Shown here piece by piece: positions 57,688 through 64,000 of a DNA stretch of 64,000 bases (within the stretch, counting starts at the first letter, position 1; each line of letters begins with the position of its first letter). This stretch comes from Paenibacillus cookii. Its GTDB lineage: Bacteria > Bacillota > Bacilli > Paenibacillales > Paenibacillaceae. The DNA is taken from NCBI RefSeq assembly GCF_018333375.1, contig NZ_BORW01000010.1, positions 112,084 to 176,083 on the forward strand, written 5' to 3'. The notes under the pieces are model-generated. The model searched no databases. It saw only the letters and a list, made by a program, of their open reading frames with translations, and had not been told where the DNA came from. The position numbers and the translations under genes were made by a program.

Positions 57688-59595
57688 ATGAAGAGAAACG
57701 GGGTTTTGAAATGGGGTTCCGCGTTATTGGCGGGAAGCATCGTATTTTCGGCGGCGATGCCGGCGTGGGCCGACAATGCGGCGGAGAAACTATCGTTTAG
57801 GGTAAAGGCCGGAAGCACCTCGGCTTTGCTGAACGGAAAAGACGAAAAGATCGCAAAACCGTATTTGGACCACGGAACGCTGATGGTTCCGCTGGGGTTG
57901 TTCAAACGCGCATTCGGCAGCCAGATACGGCTTGAAGGCGAAAACGTCGTGAAAGTGATGTATGGGCCGCATACGGTCTCCATGACGATCGGGAGCCATA
58001 CCGCTTGGGTCGACGGACGCAAAATAAAGCTGGATGCCGCGCCGGCGATGGTATCGGGAACGTTGATGGCCCCGCTCAGATTGGTGGCCGAAGGCATCGG
58101 AGCGGAATTGGCGCCGGGAAGCACGGGAACGCTTGTCGTCAGCCTCGCGCCGTCGGATACCGATGAACCGGAGGATCCGGGCATCGACACCGATCAGGGC
58201 AAAACGAAAATCGGCAACAGCTACTATCAATGGTCGATGAACTACCCGAGCGGCCTGCTTCTGGGCGATTCGGAGCAGGATGAGAGCATCGTGTCGTTCG
58301 GGGATGCGGAGAACACCTATTACGTCGAGGTTCACGCCAACGATCAGGACGTCAAGCTCGGAGCGGACGAGCTGCTTGAGATGCTGGTCAGCGACGCGAA
58401 GGATGCCGGCGAACTGGTGGTGGACCGGGAAAGCTTCCCGCAGGCCAAAGTGCCGTATGCCCGCATCATCAGCAAAGACGGGGACGGGACGTTCTGGGAA
58501 AACCGCAGCTATTACGCGAACGGCCGGGTATACGAGGTGTATTTTGCCGACCTGAAGGCAACGAACTACAAAGATTTGAAACGGTATGCCGGATTCCTGG
58601 ATTCGTTCAGCATCGGCTACAACGGTTATGATAAAGCGGTAAAAGACCTTTCCACCGTCCAAAACGGCATGCGCCGCGAAGGGAACGACGATTACGGCGT
58701 TTCTCTGGACGTGCCTGCAGGCTGGAGCGTCGACAATGCCAATATGTATTACGAAAGCAAAAAGGGAAGTTATCTGAAGCTGGACGTCTCCTCCTCGCCG
58801 AAAGGCGAAAGCCTGGAGCAGTGGAGTGAGGATTTGAAAACGTGGGTCAAAGAGGCTTTTGTGCAGGATGCTTATCAAATCGTAGGCACGACTCCGATCG
58901 AGATTTCCGGCGAGAAGGGGCTCGTCAACGAGGTCCGGTACAACTACGGCGACGGCTGGATGACGGAATACGAAGTGATGGTGCTTCATAACGGCTACCG
59001 CTATTATGCCGAATACGCCGTGCCGGAGGCCAACAAAGAGGACTTGAACAAATTCAAGGATTTGATGAAGTCCATGGAGATCGATTTTGACGTCGTCTCC
59101 GACACGTTTGGCAAAATGGAGGAAGACGCCTTCCTGATCAGCAAAACGAAAGCGACGACGAAGCAGTCCAAGGCGTTCGGGTACAAAATCAACATTCCGC
59201 AGTACTGGACCGCGATCCAGGATAAATTCGAAAGATCTCCCGTCGAATATCAGTTTGTCGGAGGAAGGTTCCGGATTGCAGCCGAGAAGTCGGGTTCCTT
59301 GGATGCGACGGCGAGCCAGCTCAAAGCGTATTACGCGGAGGCCGCGAAATACCAGAAGGACCTGAAGGTCGAAAAGACCGAAAACATCACCTTTGCCGGC
59401 GTACCGGCCGTTTCAATCACGGTGCACCAGGTGAAGGACGGCATCCCATACAGCGCGCGCCAGATTTTGCTGCAAAAGGACGACGTCGTCTACACGATCA
59501 GCGCGTCCCTCAATGACGCCAATGCGACCGAGCTGCAAAAAGCGGCGTTGGAGCAGACGCTGAATTCGTTTGCGTTTACGGAAAAAGCGAAATAA
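57688..59595 (+). CDS. Secreted stalk-domain (copper amine oxidase N-like) protein
   Basis: 635 residues. Signal peptide (WGSALLAGSIVFSAAMPAWA), then a copper-amine-oxidase-N/stalk domain (about 25-150; DHGTLMVPLGLFKRAFGSQI, MAPLRLVAEGIGAELAPGS), a common module of secreted Paenibacillus proteins. The rest (about 170-635) holds three related segments of about 140 residues, each with YNYxDGW- or WSMNYPSG-type starts, of unknown function. GGGGAAGGG sets ATG 57688. It is one operon with the upstream protease, so it may be its substrate or helper. Confidence 0.75.
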   Translation: MKRNGVLKWGSALLAGSIVFSAAMPAWADNAAEKLSFRVKAGSTSALLNGKDEKIAKPYLDHGTLMVPLGLFKRAFGSQIRLEGENVVKVMYGPHTVSMTIGSHTAWVDGRKIKLDAAPAMVSGTLMAPLRLVAEGIGAELAPGSTGTLVVSLAPSDTDEPEDPGIDTDQGKTKIGNSYYQWSMNYPSGLLLGDSEQDESIVSFGDAENTYYVEVHANDQDVKLGADELLEMLVSDAKDAGELVVDRESFPQAKVPYARIISKDGDGTFWENRSYYANGRVYEVYFADLKATNYKDLKRYAGFLDSFSIGYNGYDKAVKDLSTVQNGMRREGNDDYGVSLDVPAGWSVDNANMYYESKKGSYLKLDVSSSPKGESLEQWSEDLKTWVKEAFVQDAYQIVGTTPIEISGEKGLVNEVRYNYGDGWMTEYEVMVLHNGYRYYAEYAVPEANKEDLNKFKDLMKSMEIDFDVVSDTFGKMEEDAFLISKTKATTKQSKAFGYKINIPQYWTAIQDKFERSPVEYQFVGGRFRIAAEKSGSLDATASQLKAYYAEAAKYQKDLKVEKTENITFAGVPAVSITVHQVKDGIPYSARQILLQKDDVVYTISASLNDANATELQKAALEQTLNSFAFTEKAK

Positions 59596-59637
59596 GGAAC
59601 GGGCATAGACACTCATAAAATCTATCATTGACTGGCT

Positions 59638-59675
59638 GCAAGCGGCTCCTCAAAGGGGCTGCTTGCGTTTTTTTT
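59638..59675 (+). terminator. Terminator of the protease/stalk-protein operon
   Basis: GCAAGCGGCTCC/GGGGCTGCTTGC stem is followed by T8. From here to 59927 there is no gene I can support; a possible extended -10 (TGG-TAAACT, 59828-59836) precedes the U32 gene. Confidence 0.88.
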
Positions 59676-59927
59676 GAAGAGGGGGAAGCAGGAGTGGAAT
59701 CCGGTAGACTATAATCTTCGTGGCCCGAATGACCGGCTTCTATTTTGACCAAAATGATAGCGTGCATGTTTGCAAAATCCACCACCCGCTGATCGCTCGG
59801 TCGTAGTAGATGGATTGCGGGATGTCTGGTAAACTAGATAAGTTGAAGAGGTTATGAACTCAAAAAGTAGTCAAATGCAGGTACAAAAACTAGAGCAACC
59901 GGCAAAAGCCGGTTTGGGAGGATATAC

Positions 59928-62441
59928 ATGAGCACAAAAGCATTGCGCAGGGAAGATGTGGAGCTGCTTGCGCCGGCCGGCGATTGGGATTGCATGCGGG
60001 CAGCGGTGGCGAACGGGGCGGACGCGATCTTTTTTGGCGTCGAGAAGTTTAACGCCCGGGCGCGCGCCAACAACTTTTTGATGGCCGAACTTCCGGAAAT
60101 CATGTCGTTTTTGCATAGCTACGGCGTAAAAGGGTTTTTGACGTTTAACATTTTGGTGTTCGAAAACGAGCTGGAAGACGCCAAAGAGCTGATCGATGCT
60201 TGCATCGACGCGGGCGTCGACGCCGTGATCGTCCAAGACCTGGGGCTCGTGAAAATGATCCGCGAAATTTCCCCGGACTTTCCGATTCACGGCTCCACGC
60301 AGATGACGATCACGTCCCCGGAAGCGGTCGAATTTACGAAACCTTGGGGCATGGAGCGGGTCGTTCTCGGCCGCGAAAACAATTTGAAGCAGATTCAGAA
60401 AATCGGGGAGCAGGCGAAGCTGCCGATGGAGGTTTTCGTGCACGGCGCGCTTTGCGTTTCCTATTCGGGTCAGTGCCTGACTTCGGAAATGTGGGGCGGG
60501 CGCTCGGCGAACCGCGGCGAATGCGCGCAGGCATGCCGTCTGCCGTACGACCTGATGGTCGACGGCGAGCAAAAGCCGATGGGCGACGTTGCGTATTTGC
60601 TTTCGCCGAAGGATTTGGCGGCGATCGATTTGATGCCGGAGCTGATCGAAGCAGGGGTGACTTCGTTTAAAATCGAAGGGCGCCTGAAAAGCCCGGAATA
60701 CGTCGCGAACGTGGTCAGCAAATACCGTAAAGCGATCGACCGCTACTTCGAAGGAGACGACACGAAGCCAAGCAAGGAGGAGATGCGGGAGCTGCAGCAG
60801 AGCTTTTCGCGCGGGTTTACGCATGGTTTCCTGGAAGGCACGAACAATAAAAAGCTGGTAGACGGCACGTTCCCGAAAAGCCGCGGCGTATATGTCGGAC
60901 GGGTAGAGAAAATTCTGCGCGACGGCGTCGTGTGCAAAATCGAAGCGCCGCTGAAGCGCGGCGACGGCATCGTGTTTGACGCCGGGGACCCGACCAAGCC
61001 GGAAGAAGGCGGACGCATTTACGATTTGCGGCGCAAAGGCGTTAAAATCGAAGGCGAGGCGGACGAAGGCTGGATCGTCGACATCGTTCCCGGCCGCAGC
61101 GACGTGGATCTGCATAAGGTGCATGTCGGCGACCGCATCTGGAAAACGAACGACCCGGCGCTGGACAAACGCCTGCGTCAAACGTTCGAGACGGATAAGC
61201 CGTACCGGGTCTTTCCGGTGCATGTGAGAGCATTCGGCCATGCCGGCGGCCTGCTGACGACGATCTGGACCGATGTGCAGAAAGGCACGACGGTCCAGGT
61301 GGATTCGGAGCTGGAACTGGAAGTCGCCAAGAAACGGCCGATGGATTACGCGCTGCTCGAAGAGCAGTTCGGCCGTTTGGGCGGCACCGTGTTCCAGCTG
61401 GAGAAGCTGGACGTCGACCTGCAAGGCGACGTCATCTTGCCCATGCGCGAGCTGAACAGCATCCGCCGCCGTGCGGTGGAGCTGCTCGCCGGCGAGCGCC
61501 CGAAGCCGCCCGTGTACGTGAAACGGGTGGTGGACGTGTTCGGCGATGCGGCGCGCAGCGCATCGCCGGTGGCGCGCGGTGAGGCGAAGCTCACCGCGCT
61601 GTGCCGCAGCCTCCCGCAGGTGGAGGCTGCGCTGGAAGCCGGCATCGAATTCATCTACGCCGACTTCGAATTCATCAAGCAGTTCAAGGAAGCGGTGGAG
61701 CTCGTTCATGCGGCCGGCAAGCGGATTGCGCTCGTGACGCCGCGCATCCATATGCCGATCGAGAACGGCATCCACAAAAACATCCTGCGCCTCCAGCCGG
61801 ACGCCGTGCTGGTGCGCAACACCGGCGCGCTCTATTTCTACCTGCGCGAACGGATGCAGAACCCGGATGCCAAACATCCGCAGCTGATCGGCGATTTCTC
61901 GCTGAACATCGCCAACCATAAAGCGGTGAACCTGTTCCTGGAAGCCGGCTGCGACATCGTTACGCCGTCGTACGACCTGAACATCCAGCAGATGGTCGAT
62001 CTGCTCGAGCGTTCGAACACGTCGCGGATGGAAATCGTCATCCATCAGCATTTGCCGATGTTCCATACCGAGCACTGCGTATACTGCACCTTCCTGAGCG
62101 AAGGTACCGACTACACCAACTGCGGCCGCCCGTGCGAAGCGCACCGGGTATCGCTGCAGGATCGCATCGGCATGTCCCACCCGGTCCGGGTGGACGAAGG
62201 CTGCCGCAATACGGTCTACAACGCCATCGAGCAATCCGGCGCCGAGTACCTGACGAACTTCATGGACCTGGGCGTAGCGCGCTACCGCGTCGAGTTCCTC
62301 GAGGAAACGAAAGAGCAGGTGCATGAGGTCATCGACCTCTACAACCGCGCCCTGCGCGGCGAAATCAGCGGCACCCAGGTATGGAAAACGCTGAAAGCCA
62401 CCAATCAGCTCGGAGTAACCCGGGGGCAGTTGGTGAAGTAA
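59928..62441 (+). CDS. Large U32 peptidase-family protein (RlhA-like with DUF3656)
   Basis: 837 residues. The N-terminal barrel (VELLAPAGDWDCMRAAVANG) carries the U32 signature MEVFVHGALCVSYSGQCLTS (about 165-185) with further cysteines in ECAQACRLPYD. A middle DUF3656-type region (about 380-510) is followed by a second U32-like half with a four-cysteine cluster (HCVYCTFLSEGTDYTNCGRP). These Cys clusters suggest an iron-sulphur site, as in the tRNA/rRNA hydroxylation factors TrhP and RlhA. A role in RNA hydroxylation is more likely than proteolysis. GGGAGG precedes ATG 59928. Confidence 0.88.
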   Translation: MSTKALRREDVELLAPAGDWDCMRAAVANGADAIFFGVEKFNARARANNFLMAELPEIMSFLHSYGVKGFLTFNILVFENELEDAKELIDACIDAGVDAVIVQDLGLVKMIREISPDFPIHGSTQMTITSPEAVEFTKPWGMERVVLGRENNLKQIQKIGEQAKLPMEVFVHGALCVSYSGQCLTSEMWGGRSANRGECAQACRLPYDLMVDGEQKPMGDVAYLLSPKDLAAIDLMPELIEAGVTSFKIEGRLKSPEYVANVVSKYRKAIDRYFEGDDTKPSKEEMRELQQSFSRGFTHGFLEGTNNKKLVDGTFPKSRGVYVGRVEKILRDGVVCKIEAPLKRGDGIVFDAGDPTKPEEGGRIYDLRRKGVKIEGEADEGWIVDIVPGRSDVDLHKVHVGDRIWKTNDPALDKRLRQTFETDKPYRVFPVHVRAFGHAGGLLTTIWTDVQKGTTVQVDSELELEVAKKRPMDYALLEEQFGRLGGTVFQLEKLDVDLQGDVILPMRELNSIRRRAVELLAGERPKPPVYVKRVVDVFGDAARSASPVARGEAKLTALCRSLPQVEAALEAGIEFIYADFEFIKQFKEAVELVHAAGKRIALVTPRIHMPIENGIHKNILRLQPDAVLVRNTGALYFYLRERMQNPDAKHPQLIGDFSLNIANHKAVNLFLEAGCDIVTPSYDLNIQQMVDLLERSNTSRMEIVIHQHLPMFHTEHCVYCTFLSEGTDYTNCGRPCEAHRVSLQDRIGMSHPVRVDEGCRNTVYNAIEQSGAEYLTNFMDLGVARYRVEFLEETKEQVHEVIDLYNRALRGEISGTQVWKTLKATNQLGVTRGQLVK

Positions 62442-62458
62442 AGGATCTAAACGATATC

Positions 62459-62504
62459 GCCCCTGCATTGATCATTTGTCTCTGATCAAGCAGGGGCTTT
62501 TTTT
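62459..62504 (+). terminator. Terminator after the U32 gene
   Basis: GCCCCTGC/GCAGGGGC outer stem plus an inner TTGATC/GATCAA stem, followed by T7. Confidence 0.92.
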
Positions 62505-62533
62505 ACATTCAAGCGAATTCGGGTAAAGTCCGA

Positions 62534-62539
62534 TATAAT
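62534..62539 (+). promoter_or_regulatory. Candidate -10 of galU
   Basis: TATAAT with no good -35 at the right distance. Confidence 0.4.
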
Positions 62540-62612
62540 AGGGTAATAGATCGTGTATAAATCGTGTATTTAACCGTGTATTACATAGAACTTCCGGATA
62601 AGGAGCATATAG

Positions 62613-63497
62613 ATGAGAATTCGTAAGGCCATCATTCCCGCCGCTGGGCTGGGGACGCGTTTTCTTCCGGCGACCAAAGCGATGCCCAAAGAAATGCTGC
62701 CGATCGTCGATAAACCTACCATCCAATATATCATTGAAGAAGCCGTTGCTTCCGGGATTGAGGATATCATCATCGTTACCGGTAAAGGCAAGCGGGCCAT
62801 CGAGGACCATTTCGACTATTCATTCGAGCTCGAACATAATTTGACGGCAAAAAGGAAATGGGATCTTCTGAATGAAGTCCGAAAGTCCTCCGAAATGGCA
62901 GACATCCACTACATTCGGCAAAAGGAGCCCAAGGGCCTGGGCCACGCGATCTGGTGCGCACGCAAATTCATTGGCGATGAGCCTTTTGCCGTTCTGCTCG
63001 GGGACGATATCGTAGAGTCCGACATTCCTTGCTTAAAACAGATGATGGATATTTACAATGAACATCAATCCTCCATCGTGGGCGTGCAGCCCGTGGAATG
63101 GTCCGAGGTTTCCCGCTACGGCGTTGTGGATGCAACGAGGGTGGATGATCGGGTATACCAGGCAAACGCCCTGGTAGAGAAGCCACAGCCTTCCGAGGCG
63201 CCTTCCAATTTGGCCATCATGGGAAGATATATTCTGACGCCCCAAATTTTTACGATCCTCGAAGAACAGCCCGTTGGTGTTAACGGCGAAATCCAATTAA
63301 CGGACGCGCTCTCCAAGCTGAGCGAAACCGAATCGATTTTTGCCTACCATTTTGATGGCTTACGGCATGACGTCGGCGAAAAATTGGGATTCATCAAAAC
63401 GACGATTCACTATGCGCTGCAGCATGAGGAGCTGAAAGAGGATTTGCTGGAGTTTATTAGGGAGGTTATGGAGAGGGAGCGGAAGTATTCGGTTTAG
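62613..63497 (+). CDS. galU: UTP-glucose-1-phosphate uridylyltransferase
   Basis: 294 residues. It makes UDP-glucose, the precursor of teichoic acid sugars, glycolipids and exopolysaccharide. The nucleotide loop [20 protein letters not shown] (near 8), the active EKP region of [20 protein letters not shown] and [18 protein letters not shown] are typical. AAGGAG precedes ATG 62613. Single gene. Confidence 0.97.
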   Translation: MRIRKAIIPAAGLGTRFLPATKAMPKEMLPIVDKPTIQYIIEEAVASGIEDIIIVTGKGKRAIEDHFDYSFELEHNLTAKRKWDLLNEVRKSSEMADIHYIRQKEPKGLGHAIWCARKFIGDEPFAVLLGDDIVESDIPCLKQMMDIYNEHQSSIVGVQPVEWSEVSRYGVVDATRVDDRVYQANALVEKPQPSEAPSNLAIMGRYILTPQIFTILEEQPVGVNGEIQLTDALSKLSETESIFAYHFDGLRHDVGEKLGFIKTTIHYALQHEELKEDLLEFIREVMERERKYSV

Positions 63498-63686
63498 TCA
63501 GATAGGCAAACGTAGGAAAATTTATATTGTCCAGTATGCCCTTCAACCTGTTAGTAAGACCCCGAACTGTATTGCGTTATATACGCCTGCTTGGACTTGG
63601 ATTATTCTCATAAAAAGAGCAGCTCACTTTTGAATGAAGTGCCCCCTGTCAAGTGGACAGTGTAAAAAAACAAAAATAGTTTATCT

Positions 63687-63722
63687 AGATCCCTCAGTTT
63701 GTTTAACGGAACTGAGGGATCT
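63687..63722 (-). terminator. Terminator of the IS transposase
   Basis: AGATCCCTCAGTT and AACTGAGGGATCT form a perfect 13-bp stem. On the minus strand it follows the transposase stop and is followed by a T-rich stretch. Confidence 0.75.
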
Positions 63723-63725
63723 TCC

Positions 63726-64000
63726 TTATGCAACTCGCCTGTATTCGTTGGGTGACAGACCCTCTAAACGTTCTGTATAGCGATGGTTATTGTAATAGCG
63801 AATATAATTGCTAACATTTTTCAGGACGTCTTCATAGGTATCGTGCTTTGTAAGATAATAACTTTCCGATTTATAAGTACCCCAAAAGCGCTCAATAGGT
63901 TGGTTGTCCAAGCATCGGCTCACACGAGACATGCTTTTCATAAATCCATACTTTAGTTGGAGCCGATTATACTCGTGGGACGTGTACTGGAAACCTCTGT
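63726..64000 (-). CDS. IS3-family transposase orfB, 3' part (incomplete)
   Basis: The frame stays open past 63941 to the window end: RGFQYTSHEYNRLQLKYGF joins MKSMSRVSRCLDNQPIERF, then WGTYKSESYYL. That is the end of the integrase (rve) core, with the catalytic Glu in PIERFWGT and the typical ending NNHRYTERLEGLSPNEYRR. Only about 90 codons are in the window; intactness of the remainder is unknown. Confidence 0.88.
   Translation of the reverse strand, partial: RGFQYTSHEYNRLQLKYGFMKSMSRVSRCLDNQPIERFWGTYKSESYYLTKHDTYEDVLKNVSNYIRYYNNHRYTERLEGLSPNEYRRVA

Larger units (their letters stand above)
63640..64000. mobile_element. IS3-family insertion sequence, right part of the window (truncated by window end)
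   Basis: The end near 63640 begins TGCCCCCTGTCAAGTGGACA, the style of IS3-family terminal repeats. A transposase C-terminal part lies behind it on the minus strand. The other end and target duplication are outside the window. The space 63498-63639 holds nothing recognised. Confidence 0.8.

Noticed and set aside
59871..62468. An 865-codon open frame opposite the U32 gene (and a similar 910-codon frame opposite uvrA)
   Set aside because: Antisense shadows of well-conserved genes, with no start signal and no protein family resemblance.

Overview
The window looks like chromosome of a Paenibacillus-type firmicute (Paenibacillaceae). Evidence is the moderately high GC with Bacillus-style ribosome binding sites, frequent TTG/GTG starts, a prfB gene with the programmed +1 frameshift, the gene orders ftsE-ftsX-envC-like-ctpB-minJ-like and motA-motB next to uvrB-uvrA, and FapR-, ArgR- and WalR-like operator sites. 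No phage and no CRISPR array is seen. A single IS3-family element enters at the right edge.

Layout. 1-6.7 kb: housekeeping genes (cold shock protein, ribosome hibernation factor hpf, secA, prfB, a YitT-type membrane protein). 6.8-15.4 kb: the complete arginine pathway from N-acetylglutamate onward, argC-argJ-argB-argD-argF-argG-argH, behind a promoter overlapped by ARG-box-like sites. 15.5-17.4 kb: an unrecognised membrane protein, two tiny paralogous proteins on either side of a terminator, and a DUF488 protein. 17.5-18.7 kb: a fabH gene whose promoter carries a FapR-like operator. 18.8-27.2 kb: sugar and oxygenase genes, each group with an AraC regulator: a PhyH-type dioxygenase, then an enlarged mannose-6-phosphate-isomerase-like protein, a ROK kinase and a GH38-type glycosidase. 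27.3-29.5 kb: a MerR-like regulator with two bactofilins (yhbD-yhbE-yhbF-like).

29.5-39.4 kb is the most interesting segment. It holds a DHA2 drug-type exporter, a 51-residue acidic protein, an Sfp-type phosphopantetheinyl transferase, a strong match to a c-di-GMP-I (GEMM-I) riboswitch followed by an intrinsic terminator, and a dimodular NRPS ending in a thioester reductase ((partial C)-A-PCP-C-A-PCP-R). The layout is that of the pyrazinone synthetases (AusA/AusB of Staphylococcus). The adenylation pocket residues read Leu-like for module 1 and Pro-like for module 2, so the predicted product is a Leu-Pro aldehyde that could cyclise to a fused bicyclic pyrrolopyrazinone rather than an aromatic aureusimine. 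Placing such an NRPS under c-di-GMP control would tie it to the motility/sessility switch.

39.4-50.5 kb: a SpoIIAA-like small protein with a methyl-accepting-type signalling protein behind a SigD-like promoter, a VanW/G5 cell-wall protein divergent from ftsE with a WalR box between them, then ftsE-ftsX-envC-like-ctpB-minJ-like, and convergent motB-motA. 50.6-55.7 kb: uvrB and uvrA. 56-64 kb: a small membrane protein, an HtrA-type protease with a secreted stalk-domain protein, a large U32 peptidase-family protein, galU, and the 3' part of an IS3-family transposase.

All product names are from reading the protein sequences and recalled family motifs. No database search was run.
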